Notes: generated by a model from the letters alone, not told the origin. Shown: positions 8,207-19,984, counted from the first letter of the stretch. The stretch: 64,000 nucleotides of DNA from Myroides odoratimimus (GCF_030326305.1 NZ_JACAKB010000011.1:1-64000), one strand, 5' to 3'. Program-made: numbers and translations.

Positions 8207-8947
8207 ATGAAATTAAGAGCTGATAATTTAATCAAGATGTACAAAAAACGCAAAGTCGTTAAAGGTATATCAGTAGAGGTTAATCAAGGAGAGATTGTAG
8301 GGCTATTAGGACCTAATGGTGCCGGTAAAACTACTTCTTTCTATATGATCGTAGGATTAGTAAAACCCAATAGTGGGCATATATACTTAGACAACACGGA
8401 TATAACCGATTTTCCGATGTACAAACGTGCTCAACACGGTATAGGGTACTTAGCACAAGAAGCCTCTATCTTTAGAAAACTAAGTATAGAGGATAACATA
8501 CTAAGCGTACTTCAATTAACAAAACTCTCTAAAAAAGAACAAGAAGCTAAAATGGAATCTCTAATAGATGAGTTTAACCTAAACCATGTACGTACTAATC
8601 GTGGAGATGTATTATCTGGTGGAGAAAGAAGACGTACAGAGATCGCTAGAGCCTTAGCTACAGATCCAAAATTCATTCTTCTAGATGAGCCGTTTGCAGG
8701 AGTTGACCCAGTAGCAGTAGAAGATATCCAAAAGATCGTTGCTAACTTAAAAAACAAAAACATTGGTATCCTTATTACAGATCACAATGTTCAGGAGACA
8801 CTAGCTATTACAGACAAAACCTACCTGATGTTCGAGGGAGGTATCTTAAAAGCAGGTGTTCCAGAAGAATTAGCAGAAGACGAAATGGTACGAAAAGTGT
8901 ACTTAGGTCAGAACTTTGAACTACGTAAAAAGAAACTAACGTTTTAA
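8207..8947 (+). CDS. lptB: LPS export ABC transporter ATP-binding protein
   Basis: The ATPase that drives LptFG to extract lipopolysaccharide and pass it to the Lpt bridge. Its 246 residues show Walker A GPNGAGKTT (35-43), the Q-loop near YLAQEAS (81-87), signature LSGGE (136-140), Walker B FILLDEP (156-162) and the H-loop ITDHNV. The SGGERRRTEIARAL segment is characteristic of LptB. Operon order kdsD-tatC-lptB links Kdo synthesis to LPS export. The 235-bp gap downstream contains the promoter of the next unit. Confidence 0.96.
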   Translation: MKLRADNLIKMYKKRKVVKGISVEVNQGEIVGLLGPNGAGKTTSFYMIVGLVKPNSGHIYLDNTDITDFPMYKRAQHGIGYLAQEASIFRKLSIEDNILSVLQLTKLSKKEQEAKMESLIDEFNLNHVRTNRGDVLSGGERRRTEIARALATDPKFILLDEPFAGVDPVAVEDIQKIVANLKNKNIGILITDHNVQETLAITDKTYLMFEGGILKAGVPEELAEDEMVRKVYLGQNFELRKKKLTF

Positions 8948-9142
8948 ATAAAAAATCAGAAGCTACTTTTACATATTTAACAACTATTATTTATAGTTCT
9001 TTTAATTTCTGAGATTATTGTGTTTTTTATAATTAGAAAAAAAGCGAATTATCCTAAAAACAATGTGCTTTTTGCGAAAGCAGCATTCTATCTCTACTAA
9101 GAAAAAACTATATTTGACACTTTAAATGGTAAAACTCTTTTT

Positions 9143-9169
9143 TTTGACTATTTAGAAACTATATATTTG
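9143..9169 (+). promoter_or_regulatory. promoter of the wza-wzc pair
   Basis: TATATTTG at 9162-9169 matches TAnnTTTG. TTTG at 9143-9146 is 15 bp upstream, shorter than the usual 19. The ATG at 9183 lies 13 bp after the box. Confidence 0.55.
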
Positions 9170-9182
9170 CAAAAAAATAACA

Positions 9183-9968
9183 ATGAAAAATATAATTGCG
9201 CTAAAACTATCTCTTTTCTTCTGCACTATGCTATTGCTAGGTTCATGTGCATCTAAAGAGAGCATTGTATACTACCAAAACGTTGAGGATGTATTATTAA
9301 AAGAGTCTAATGACAATAAATTCGAGACTCGTTTAAGATCTGATGATTTGCTAATGATCATTGTATCTGCTGAAGATCCTGAAGCAGCAGCACCTTTCAA
9401 CTTGATGAATACAATGACCACAAATCCTAATAACCCAGCTGGAAGCGGTACAATGACTCAACACTTATACTTAGTAGATAGTGATGGAAATATAGAGTTC
9501 CCTGTATTAGGAACGATTAAAATAGGTGGTAAAAGCAAAAAAGAAGCTGTAGAAATACTTACAAAACAAATAAGCCAATATATCAACAACCCTATTGTCA
9601 ACATGAGAATCATGAACTACAAAGTGACAGTACAAGGGGAGGTAAATAAGCCAGGAGTACACACTATCAATAGTGAAAGACTTACATTAGCTGAAGCGAT
9701 AGCGCTATCTGGTGACTTAACAGTATATGGAAAAAGAGACAATATATTATTGATAAGAGAAATAGATGGTAGAAGAGTACCAATTCGTGTAGATATGACT
9801 AAAGCCGACTTTATGGTATCTCCTTACTATTATTTAAATCAAAACGATATTGTATATGTAGAGCCTAACAAAACAAGAGTTAACTCTTCTGTAGTAGGAC
9901 CTAACTTAAGTTTAGGAATCTCTGCATTATCACTTTTAGTAACTGTAATAGCACTAGCCGTAAAATAA
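9183..9968 (+). CDS. polysaccharide export outer membrane lipoprotein (Wza family)
   Basis: 261 residues with a lipoprotein signal (LLLGSC, Cys22). A Poly_export domain (about 45-145) contains the family-type strand LVDSDGNIEFPVLG. An SLBB domain follows (about 148-225; VQGEVNKPGVH), and a C-terminal hydrophobic helix (about 240-258) likely forms the outer membrane pore helix seen in Wza. It is followed after 4 bp by a Wzc-type kinase, the usual partner. No glycosyltransferases or polymerase genes adjoin, so the polysaccharide cannot be named. Confidence 0.92.
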   Translation: MKNIIALKLSLFFCTMLLLGSCASKESIVYYQNVEDVLLKESNDNKFETRLRSDDLLMIIVSAEDPEAAAPFNLMNTMTTNPNNPAGSGTMTQHLYLVDSDGNIEFPVLGTIKIGGKSKKEAVEILTKQISQYINNPIVNMRIMNYKVTVQGEVNKPGVHTINSERLTLAEAIALSGDLTVYGKRDNILLIREIDGRRVPIRVDMTKADFMVSPYYYLNQNDIVYVEPNKTRVNSSVVGPNLSLGISALSLLVTVIALAVK

Positions 9969-9972
9969 TACA

Positions 9973-12366
9973 ATGGAAAACAAATTTGACAATCAAGAAA
10001 ATTCTAATATTAACATAAGAGAAGAACTAGAGAAATATTTAGTTCACTGGAGATGGTTTGTATTAAGTGTTTTTATTACTGTAGCTTTAGCTTTCGTTTA
10101 TTTACGTTATAGCCAGAAAATATATTCTATCAGTACTTCTATCATTGTAAAAGATGAGAAAAGAGGTGGTGGAATAGCTTCTGAAATGGCAGCATTCGCT
10201 GACTTAGGAATGTTCTCTGGTGGTAAAAGTAATGTAGAAAACGAAACACAAGTACTACAATCAAGAAGTCTTGCAGAGAGAACAGTTAGAAGATTACAAT
10301 TAAATATAGCTTTAATCAATAACGATAGATTTGTAAAAAAGGATTTATATGGTAATAGTCCTGTTTCTATCAACTTTGTGGAGCGTGTTTTTGACTTTGA
10401 TGATATTGAGTATTTTTTTATTATTAAAGATAGAACTGAATCCTCTTTTCTATTATTAGATGAAGAGGAAGAAGAAATAGGTACTTTTAAATACGATGAA
10501 CCTATTACTACTATACTTGGTAAACTTATCGTAACTAAAAACGCTCCTAAAAAAGAAGGTACATTAGATGCTCTTAAAAAAGAAGGTGCTGAAGAAACTG
10601 TAAATGAAATATTGGTACAGATAAAACCTGTACAAAAAGTTGTTGATTACTACGTAAAAGAAGTAAAAATAGCTCCTACTGATAAATTCTCTACAGTACT
10701 TGAATTATCATTGCTAAACGCTACACCTGCTAAAGCAAAAGATTACTTAAACACCATGATTACTCTATACAATGATGGTGCTATCGCTGATAAACGTTTT
10801 ATCTCAGAGAAAACTTCAGAGTTTATTGATTCACGTCTAGTTCTAATTACAGATGAATTAGGTGATGTAGAGAAAAATGTAGAAGGATATAAAGCTAGAA
10901 ATAGTATTACTGATATTCCTACTGAATTAAAAATTCACTTAGAGAATGCTAATGTTTATGAAAAGCAAATTATTGAAAATGAAACTGAATTAAAAGTTAT
11001 CTCTTCATTAATTGAATTCTTAAAAAACAGCAAACCAAACGAATTACTACCAGGTAATATAGTATCGACAGATGTAAGCTCAAATAGCTTAATTAATCAA
11101 TACAACCAGCTAGTATTAGAAAGAAATAAACTAAGCACTAGTACAACTAAGCTCAACCCAGCTATCGTAAAATTAGATGATCAAATCAACTCTATGAAAG
11201 CTTCTGTATTAGAAAGCCTTTTAAGAGCTGAGAGCAATCTAAAAATTACACGTAGAGAGTTAGCATCTAAAGAATCTGAGTTAAAATCTAAACTATCTCT
11301 TGTACCAAAACAAGAGAGAGAGTTCAGAATCATCGATAGACAGCAAAAGGTAAAAGAAGCTATCTACTTATACCTATTCCAAAAAAGAGAGGAAACTGCA
11401 ATCGCTTTAGCAGCAACAGAACAAAATGCTAAAATAATCGATGTAGCTAAGAGTAGTGATAAACCAGTAGCTCCTAAAAAAGCAATTATCTTATTAGCTG
11501 CTCTTATTATGGGAGGACTAATTCCATTTGCTCTAATCTACTTACGCAACTTATTAGATACTAAGGTTAAAACTAGATTAGACATTGAAGAGAATACTCA
11601 AGTACCATTCTTAGGAGATATACCACACTCTAACGATAATTCTAAAATCGTTAATATTGCAAGCAGAACAAGTACAGCTGAAGCTCTTCGTATTATCAGA
11701 ACGAACCTTGAGTTTATGTTAAGTGGTGTACAGGAAGGTAATGCTAAGATGATATTCTTAACTTCTACATTCCCTAAAGAAGGTAAAACATTTACATCTG
11801 TAAATATTGCAGCTACAATTGCACTATCAGGTAAACGAACACTTCTTATCGGATTAGATATTCGTAACCCTAGATTAGATGATTATATCATGCTTCCTAC
11901 TAAAGGGGTATCTGACTACCTATTAAGAAAAGAAGATGATATCAACCAGTATGTTGTAAAAATAGATGGTTACGAAAACATGTATGCGTTACCAGCAGGT
12001 ACTATTCCACCTAACCCAGCAGAATTACTAATGGGAGATAGAATAGGCGATATGTTTGAGACTCTTAAAAAGCAATATGACTATATTATCGTAGATACAG
12101 CTCCAGTGAGTTTAGTTACGGATACCTTGTTAATAGCGAAATACGCAGATACATTTATCTACGTAGCAAGAGCAAACTACCTAGACAAACGTATGCTTAA
12201 ATTACCAAATGACTTACATAAAGAAGGTAAACTTCCAAATATGTCAATTATCTTAAATGATACTGAAACAAACAAAGGATATGGTTATGGATACGGATAT
12301 GGTTATGGCCAAGATCTAGAAGTAGATAAGCGCCCATGGTGGAAAAAACTATTAAATCTAAAATAA
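9973..12366 (+). CDS. Wzc-type polysaccharide co-polymerase / BY-kinase
   Basis: An inner-membrane chain-length regulator fused to a bacterial tyrosine kinase, 797 residues. It has an N-terminal Wzz domain with a membrane segment at about 31-50, a long coiled-coil/GNVR region (about 290-480) and a second membrane helix (about 505-526). The cytoplasmic kinase has Walker A STFPKEGKT (about 597-605), A' IGLDIRNPR, and Walker B IIVDTAPVS (about 705). The A' sequence GLDIRNP replaces the more usual DADxRxP. The C-terminus carries an alternating Gly-Tyr run (about 769-782) that is the likely autophosphorylation cluster. A YwqE-type phosphatase that could oppose it lies at 53053-53790. Confidence 0.92.
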   Translation: MENKFDNQENSNINIREELEKYLVHWRWFVLSVFITVALAFVYLRYSQKIYSISTSIIVKDEKRGGGIASEMAAFADLGMFSGGKSNVENETQVLQSRSLAERTVRRLQLNIALINNDRFVKKDLYGNSPVSINFVERVFDFDDIEYFFIIKDRTESSFLLLDEEEEEIGTFKYDEPITTILGKLIVTKNAPKKEGTLDALKKEGAEETVNEILVQIKPVQKVVDYYVKEVKIAPTDKFSTVLELSLLNATPAKAKDYLNTMITLYNDGAIADKRFISEKTSEFIDSRLVLITDELGDVEKNVEGYKARNSITDIPTELKIHLENANVYEKQIIENETELKVISSLIEFLKNSKPNELLPGNIVSTDVSSNSLINQYNQLVLERNKLSTSTTKLNPAIVKLDDQINSMKASVLESLLRAESNLKITRRELASKESELKSKLSLVPKQEREFRIIDRQQKVKEAIYLYLFQKREETAIALAATEQNAKIIDVAKSSDKPVAPKKAIILLAALIMGGLIPFALIYLRNLLDTKVKTRLDIEENTQVPFLGDIPHSNDNSKIVNIASRTSTAEALRIIRTNLEFMLSGVQEGNAKMIFLTSTFPKEGKTFTSVNIAATIALSGKRTLLIGLDIRNPRLDDYIMLPTKGVSDYLLRKEDDINQYVVKIDGYENMYALPAGTIPPNPAELLMGDRIGDMFETLKKQYDYIIVDTAPVSLVTDTLLIAKYADTFIYVARANYLDKRMLKLPNDLHKEGKLPNMSIILNDTETNKGYGYGYGYGYGQDLEVDKRPWWKKLLNLK

Positions 12367-12370
12367 AAAC

Positions 12371-12402
12371 AAAGGTCACTCTTTTATAGGGTGACCTTTT
12401 TC
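12371..12402 (+). terminator. terminator of the wza-wzc pair
   Basis: AAAGGTCAC (12371-12379) pairs with GTGACCTTT (12391-12399), followed by T's, just after the stop codon. Confidence 0.88.
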
Positions 12403-12525
12403 ATTAATATGATAAAATATTATATCAAAATGTACTAAAACAGAAATATAAAAAGTATGAATTATCAAATTCGTAATTCAACTCTAAAAAGGGTATTAAG
12501 CATCAACAATAACCTACATATTTAG

Positions 12526-12533
12526 TATATTTG
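12526..12533 (+). promoter_or_regulatory. -7 box of the icd promoter
   Basis: TATATTTG matches TAnnTTTG and lies 71 bp upstream of the icd ATG. No clear -33 TTG is visible. Confidence 0.45.
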
Positions 12534-12592
12534 CTATATAAATTTCAAGTTTTAAACAAAATATATTTAACGATAATATTGTTTTCATTTAA

Positions 12593-14824
<2,232 letters not shown>

Positions 14825-14840
14825 TATAGCGGAATATACT

Positions 14841-14878
14841 AAAAAAAGCTCCTCAGTTAACTGAGGAGCTTTTTTTTT
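14841..14878. terminator. bidirectional terminator between icd and the LytTR regulator
   Basis: A perfect palindrome AAAGCTCCTCAGTT/AACTGAGGAGCTTT with A and T runs on both sides. It ends icd on the plus strand and the regulator gene on the minus strand. Confidence 0.92.
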
Positions 14879-14882
14879 ATAC

Positions 14883-15584
14883 TTATTTTACATCTAATAA
14901 AATCTGATACTTGCGTCCTATAGGTACTTCGTCTCCATTTTCTAGAATAACTTTACTCATGAATCGCTCTTTTATACATTCTTTATTAATAATAAAAGAA
15001 CGGTGTACCTGAACAAAGTTATCCCCTATTAATTCTGTCTTAAACCCCACAAGAGACCCATAAACAAAATAACTCTTACGTCTACTTTTAGTAAATATCT
15101 TTATATAGTTACCTGCACTTTCAACATAAATAATGTCAGACATTTCAATAAAATAATCAAAGCCATCTTCTTTAATTAACACTTTTTGAAGTTCACTCTT
15201 GCGATTATTTTCTTTTCTATCTTTACAAAATACCTTTGCTTTTTCAACTGCTTTTAAAAACTTACTAAAAGCGATAGGTTTTAATAAATAATCTACTGCA
15301 TCATTCTGATAAGATTCTAATGCAAAGTCTGAATAAGCAGTTGTTACTATCGTGGTTGGTTTAATAGGTAACATTTGTAACAATTCTAAACCTGATACTA
15401 AAGGCATATTAATATCTAAGAATAATATATCGACTTCATTACTTTGTAAAAAAGTTAAAGCTTCTTTTCCACTATAAGCATGTCCTATACATTCTAAATC
15501 ATCACATTGTTTAATATGACTTAAAAGTACCTGATGTGCAGGCTTCTCATCATCTACTATTAAACATTGGTAGGTAATTCCCAT
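14883..15584 (-). CDS. LytTR-family response regulator
   Basis: 233 residues: a receiver domain (1-120) with acidic pair Asp11-Asp12 and phospho-acceptor Asp57 in FLDINMP, then a LytTR DNA-binding domain (about 140-233; YIKIFTKSRR, VQVHRSFIINKE). It is the output partner of the histidine kinase upstream, whose stop codon overlaps this start by 25 bp. The pair is divergent from a TonB receptor and DUF4249 lipoprotein, which are the most plausible targets. It ends at a terminator shared with icd. Confidence 0.93.
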   Translation of the reverse strand: MGITYQCLIVDDEKPAHQVLLSHIKQCDDLECIGHAYSGKEALTFLQSNEVDILFLDINMPLVSGLELLQMLPIKPTTIVTTAYSDFALESYQNDAVDYLLKPIAFSKFLKAVEKAKVFCKDRKENNRKSELQKVLIKEDGFDYFIEMSDIIYVESAGNYIKIFTKSRRKSYFVYGSLVGFKTELIGDNFVQVHRSFIINKECIKERFMSKVILENGDEVPIGRKYQILLDVK

Positions 15585-16561
15585 AATTCTAAAGTGGTTT
15601 TATAATAATTTTTTGATTTGCTTTTTGTAAACTTATATCTCAACTGAGATACTTCTAACCTTCGTTCAAGGTTTAAAAGACCTACTCCTGTTCCACTCTG
15701 TAACATTTCGTCAGGTAAACAGCTATTTTCTAATTCGAATAACAAATGATTTTCTCTAGCATATCCTCTTAACTTTATAAAAGGAAAATCTGTCTGTAAG
15801 GCAAATTTAATAGCATTTTCAACTAAACTAAAATACAAAAGAGGAGGGACTTGAAACCTCTCAATATCACCTTCATATTTAATATCAACTACTAAATCAT
15901 TTGTTCTAAACTTATAGTAATTAAAATATTCCTTTAGAAATCCTATTTCATGGTCTAAAGAAACAAACTCTCTTTTGGTTGCTTCTAACTGGTATCTTAA
16001 TAAATGTGATAATTGTAGAATTCGCTCAGGTGTTTCGCTTGGATTAGTTAAAGCCTCACCGTATAGATTATTCATTGCATTTAAAAGGAAATGAGGATTT
16101 AGTTGCATCTTGAGAAAGTCTAATTCTGCCACAGTATTTACTAGACGCTTCTCACGAACTGTAATATCATTGAATACCCATAAGTGAATAAAATAAGTCC
16201 CAGAACCTAGAAACATTAAAAATATAGTATTGAGTATTTCACTTAACCATGAATCAAATCCATCAATAAACATATTTAACAGCCCCGTACCAATTAAAAC
16301 AACAATCCAATAAATAATAAACAATGGTAAGAAAATATTGTATCGCTTGGTAATCATATATTTCTTAATTAGTAATATATTACTAATTAAAATACAGCCA
16401 TATACAATAAAAAAGGAAGGAACTAATTCTTTCCATATTTCAATTAATGAGCGATCACTTTTATCTACAGAAGCGACGAATGTGAACACACTAAGAAGTA
16501 GAATGATAACAGATACATTCCTCAACCAAAAGTTAGAATAAAATTTCCATAATGACTTCAT
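15560..16561 (-). CDS. LytS/YehU-type sensor histidine kinase
   Basis: 333 residues. Four hydrophobic segments (about 15-31, 47-65, 77-97, 108-130) form the sensor, with almost no periplasmic domain, so the stimulus may be sensed in or through the membrane. The His_kinase domain has phospho-acceptor His157 in LNPHFLLNAMNN and an ATPase N-box LVENAIKFAL (near 245). The ATPase part is the short form of this family. A TACATTTG box (plus 16567-16574) just upstream can be its promoter. It is translationally coupled to the LytTR regulator. Confidence 0.92.
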   Translation of the reverse strand: MKSLWKFYSNFWLRNVSVIILLLSVFTFVASVDKSDRSLIEIWKELVPSFFIVYGCILISNILLIKKYMITKRYNIFLPLFIIYWIVVLIGTGLLNMFIDGFDSWLSEILNTIFLMFLGSGTYFIHLWVFNDITVREKRLVNTVAELDFLKMQLNPHFLLNAMNNLYGEALTNPSETPERILQLSHLLRYQLEATKREFVSLDHEIGFLKEYFNYYKFRTNDLVVDIKYEGDIERFQVPPLLYFSLVENAIKFALQTDFPFIKLRGYARENHLLFELENSCLPDEMLQSGTGVGLLNLERRLEVSQLRYKFTKSKSKNYYKTTLELWELPTNV

Positions 16562-16566
16562 AAAAA

Positions 16567-16574
16567 CAAATGTA
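16567..16574 (-). promoter_or_regulatory. -7 box of the two-component operon
   Basis: The minus strand reads TACATTTG (TAnnTTTG), ending only 5 bp before the kinase ATG, so the leader would be very short or the start slightly downstream. Confidence 0.4.
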
Positions 16575-16651
16575 AAGAATCATAAATAATTTCATTATCC
16601 TTTCAATACTATTTATTTGAAAACCATTAAAATAATAGTTACTCTATCAGC

Positions 16652-16663
16652 GTTTAATTAAAC
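16652..16663. promoter_or_regulatory. palindrome in the divergent two-component/TonB-receptor promoter region
   Basis: GTTTAATTAAAC is a perfect 12-bp palindrome. It ends 21 bp before the TATTTTTG box of the receptor promoter, where the -33 contact would be. It could be an operator, but AT-only palindromes of this size arise by chance in AT-rich DNA. Confidence 0.3.
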
Positions 16664-16684
16664 AAATAGCAATAATTACTTACT

Positions 16685-16692
16685 TATTTTTG
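16685..16692 (+). promoter_or_regulatory. -7 box of the TonB-receptor promoter
   Basis: TATTTTTG matches TAnnTTTG and lies 25 bp upstream of the receptor ATG at 16718. Confidence 0.5.
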
Positions 16693-16717
16693 CATTGAAA
16701 CATAATAAGATAAACGA

Positions 16718-19132
16718 ATGATTAATCACAAAAAGTTGACCAATTATTTATTGGGACTGAGTTTATATGTGTCTACTATCCCCCTTCATGTACAACATAC
16801 AATGGCTAATGTCATTAATGAACAAGTACAAACTACATTAATAGGAAGGGTATTAGATAACAACTCTCCGCTTATAGGAGCTACTGTTTATATAAAAGAA
16901 CTAGACCAAGCAACTATTACCAATGAACAAGGAGAATTCACAATCTCTATTCCATCTGGACAATATACCGTTCAAGTATCTTATTTAGGTTATACCACTC
17001 ACCATTCTAAGATAGATACAGCTAAAGATAATACATTAAAGATTATTCTAAAACCTGATACAGCGCAATTAGACGAAGTAGTGATAGTAAAGAACACTAC
17101 TAAAGCAGATATTAGAACACCTGAGATGAGTGTTAATAAGTTATCTATAGAAGAAGTTAAGAAAATGCCTGTCGTACTAGGTGAAACAGATGTTTTAAAG
17201 TCTATCTTACAACTCCCTGGTGTAACAAATGCTGGTGAAGGAGCATCAGGATTTAATGTTAGAGGAGGTAGTGCAGGACAAAACTTAGTACTTTTAGATG
17301 ATGCGAATGTATTTAGTTCTTCTCACCTATTTGGTTTCTTCTCAGTATTTAACTCAGATGCACTACAAGACATTAAACTTTACAAAGGAGGAATACCTGC
17401 TAGATTTGGAGGAAGAGCTTCTTCTGTATTAGAAGTATTTCAAAAAAACGGTAATACTGAGGAATTTCATGGTACAGGAGGTATTGGTGTAATATCTAGT
17501 AGATTAATGGCTGAAGGCCCTATGCAGAAAGGAAAATCTTCATTCTTAGTAGCAGGAAGAGCTTCATATGCACATTTATTCTTAAAGTTAACAGACAATA
17601 AGAACTCAGCTTATTTTTATGATCTAAACACTAAGTTAAACTTTGATTTAAACGAAAATAATAAGTTGACTTTATCTGGTTATTTTGGACGAGACGTATT
17701 TAGTTTTAGTCAGCTATTAAAGAACACCTTTGGAAACTCTATTTTAAACCTTCAATGGCATCATTTATTCTCAGATAATCTAAGTAGTAAACTTACCACT
17801 TCATACAGTGACTATGTATATGATTTAGATATGGAATTAACCAGCTTTAAATGGGATTCTGATATTAAAAGTTATCAATTGAAATATGATCTTACCCATG
17901 ATATCAATACTAATCTTCAACTAAAATATGGAATAAGTGGTCTTTACTATGATTTTTCACCAGGAGTAATTAAACCAACAAAACCAGATTCTTCTATTAT
18001 TTATAAGAAAATAGATTCTAAATACGCTTTTGAAGGGGGCGTATACTTAGAAGCAGAACAAAGTATTGGTCAACACTTTAATTTAAACTATGGCGCTAGG
18101 TTTTCCACATTTACTAATCTAGGAAAAGAGAATATTAATCTATATCAAAACAATCAACCTGTAAGATATGATAAAGAACTAGGCGTTTACAAAATGGCAG
18201 ATATTATAGGTACTGAATCCTATAGCAAGGGAAAGAGTATTCAAAGTTATAATAATTTTGAACCACGATTCGGTATTGCCTACATTATTAATGATGATCA
18301 ATCTATTAAGGCCAGCTATAATAGAATGGCTCAGTACCTTCATTTAATGTCTAATACAGCTGCACCTACTCCATTAGATATCTGGACACCTAGTGGTAAA
18401 TATATCAAACCAGAACTCGTTGATCAAGTTGCATTAGGATACTTCAGAAACTTTAAAGAAGGAAAATATAGTTTAGAAACAGAGGTTTACTATAAAAAAG
18501 GAGATAACAGAGTAGATTATATAGAGGGAGCTCAACTAATAGGTAATGATGCTTTAGAACGCGTAATTCTGACTGGTGAATCTAGAGCATACGGATTAGA
18601 ACTATTGGTACGTAAGAATTTAGGTAGACTTACAGGATGGGTATCCTATACCTTGGCAAAATCAGAACAAAGAACACCTGGTAGAACGCCAGATGAGCCA
18701 GGAATAAATAATGGTCAATGGTATAGAACTGCTTATGATAAAACACATGACTTTTCTGTTACGGCTATGTACCAATTAAATAAAAAATGGGATCTTAGCG
18801 CTAGCTTTACCTTACAATCAGGACGCCCTACATCTTATCCAGAAGGAAGATATGACTATTTAGGTCAGAGTGTTCCTAATTTTGGAAAAAGAGGAGCTTA
18901 TAGCCTACCTGCTTATCACCACCTAGATGTATCAGCAACTTATACTCCTACAAAAAACACAACTAGAAAGTGGCAAAGTGAATGGGTATTCGGCATATAC
19001 AATCTTTATGGTCGAGCTAATGCCGCTTCCATTTCATTCCGTGAGTACAAAGATCACAGAGGACAGAATGAAGCTGTTAAAATGTCTATTTTCGGAATGG
19101 TTCCAAGTGTAACCTATAACTTTAAATTCTAA
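16718..19132 (+). CDS. TonB-dependent outer membrane receptor with N-terminal carboxypeptidase-regulatory-like domain
   Basis: 804 residues. A signal segment (about 1-30) is followed by a CarboxypepD_reg-like beta sandwich (about 38-115; LIGRVLDNNSPLIGATVYI), a plug (about 135-250; GFNVRGGSAGQNLVLLDDA) and a 22-strand-type barrel ending in Phe (YNFKF). It imports a ligand across the outer membrane using TonB energy. The ligand is not evident: there is no SusD partner, so polysaccharide uptake is unlikely. A DUF4249 lipoprotein follows after 4 bp, and a LytS/LytTR system is divergent. Confidence 0.93.
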   Translation: MINHKKLTNYLLGLSLYVSTIPLHVQHTMANVINEQVQTTLIGRVLDNNSPLIGATVYIKELDQATITNEQGEFTISIPSGQYTVQVSYLGYTTHHSKIDTAKDNTLKIILKPDTAQLDEVVIVKNTTKADIRTPEMSVNKLSIEEVKKMPVVLGETDVLKSILQLPGVTNAGEGASGFNVRGGSAGQNLVLLDDANVFSSSHLFGFFSVFNSDALQDIKLYKGGIPARFGGRASSVLEVFQKNGNTEEFHGTGGIGVISSRLMAEGPMQKGKSSFLVAGRASYAHLFLKLTDNKNSAYFYDLNTKLNFDLNENNKLTLSGYFGRDVFSFSQLLKNTFGNSILNLQWHHLFSDNLSSKLTTSYSDYVYDLDMELTSFKWDSDIKSYQLKYDLTHDINTNLQLKYGISGLYYDFSPGVIKPTKPDSSIIYKKIDSKYAFEGGVYLEAEQSIGQHFNLNYGARFSTFTNLGKENINLYQNNQPVRYDKELGVYKMADIIGTESYSKGKSIQSYNNFEPRFGIAYIINDDQSIKASYNRMAQYLHLMSNTAAPTPLDIWTPSGKYIKPELVDQVALGYFRNFKEGKYSLETEVYYKKGDNRVDYIEGAQLIGNDALERVILTGESRAYGLELLVRKNLGRLTGWVSYTLAKSEQRTPGRTPDEPGINNGQWYRTAYDKTHDFSVTAMYQLNKKWDLSASFTLQSGRPTSYPEGRYDYLGQSVPNFGKRGAYSLPAYHHLDVSATYTPTKNTTRKWQSEWVFGIYNLYGRANAASISFREYKDHRGQNEAVKMSIFGMVPSVTYNFKF

Positions 19133-19136
19133 TCAG

Positions 19137-19979
19137 ATGAATATTTTCAAATATATAAGTATACTCTCTATTCTAATATACCTTACTTCTTGTGAACACG
19201 TAGTAGATATAGATTTACCTACAGCTCCTCCAAGATTAGTTGTTGAAGGTAATCTAGATTTTGATGCCGAAAACAAACAAGATACTCTAAGCATCAATCT
19301 CTCTTTGACTACAGATTTTTATAATCCACAAGCACCTAAAGTCCATAATGCAACAGTATGGGTAGAAGATGGAAATGGAAATAAACACCAGTTTAAAGAA
19401 CTTAATAATACTGGAAGATATATCTCTACCTCTATTAAAAAAGACTTTGTGAAAAACAAGTATAAATTACATATAGAGTATGACAATGATATTTATGAAG
19501 CAACCGAAAGTTTAGTTGAAACTCCTAAAATAGAAAGGTTAGAACAAAGAAGAGAAAAATTCTTTAATGATTACTATTATACAATTAGAATATACTTTCA
19601 AGATACTGATAAAGGTGATAACAAATTAAACTATTATTACACTAATTTACTTTGGGAAAATAAAAGGCCTACCTTAAGTATTCGTTCTAACGAGTTTTCT
19701 AAAGGCCAACTAATAGAAGACATTTCTACGGATAAAGACTATAAGCCTGGTGACAAAATACAAATAGACTTACATCAAATATCTAGAAACTATTATGATT
19801 ATATGTGGCTCATAACTGATGCTTTAAACAATGGAGGCGGTCCTTTTCAGACACCTATTTCTAAAATAAAAGGAAATGTCAAAAACCTTACTACACCTGA
19901 TAAAGAAGCACTAGGATACTTTAGAGTAACTGAAAAGCAATCTATACATCACATGATATTTGAACAACCTAAACCGTAA
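19137..19979 (+). CDS. DUF4249-family lipoprotein
   Basis: 280 residues with a lipoprotein signal (LTSCEH, Cys19) followed by VDIDLPTAPPRLVVEG, typical of DUF4249. The rest is beta-rich, with no catalytic motif that I recognise. DUF4249 genes commonly sit next to TonB receptors in Bacteroidota and probably encode a surface or periplasmic partner; the exact role is not established to my knowledge. It is cotranscribed with the receptor (4-bp gap) and ends at a terminator. Confidence 0.88.
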   Translation: MNIFKYISILSILIYLTSCEHVVDIDLPTAPPRLVVEGNLDFDAENKQDTLSINLSLTTDFYNPQAPKVHNATVWVEDGNGNKHQFKELNNTGRYISTSIKKDFVKNKYKLHIEYDNDIYEATESLVETPKIERLEQRREKFFNDYYYTIRIYFQDTDKGDNKLNYYYTNLLWENKRPTLSIRSNEFSKGQLIEDISTDKDYKPGDKIQIDLHQISRNYYDYMWLITDALNNGGGPFQTPISKIKGNVKNLTTPDKEALGYFRVTEKQSIHHMIFEQPKP

Positions 19980-19984
19980 ATAAT

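Noticed and set aside
12276-12310. Gly-Tyr hexamer repeat as a frameshift or assembly error
   Set aside because: The frame continues to a normal stop codon and terminator, and Tyr-rich tails are expected in BY-kinases.
16637-16654. Two GTT half-sites as a LytTR binding pair upstream of the TonB receptor
   Set aside because: Their spacing (14 bp start to start) does not fit the 21-22 bp expected for LytTR direct repeats, and flanking bases do not match.
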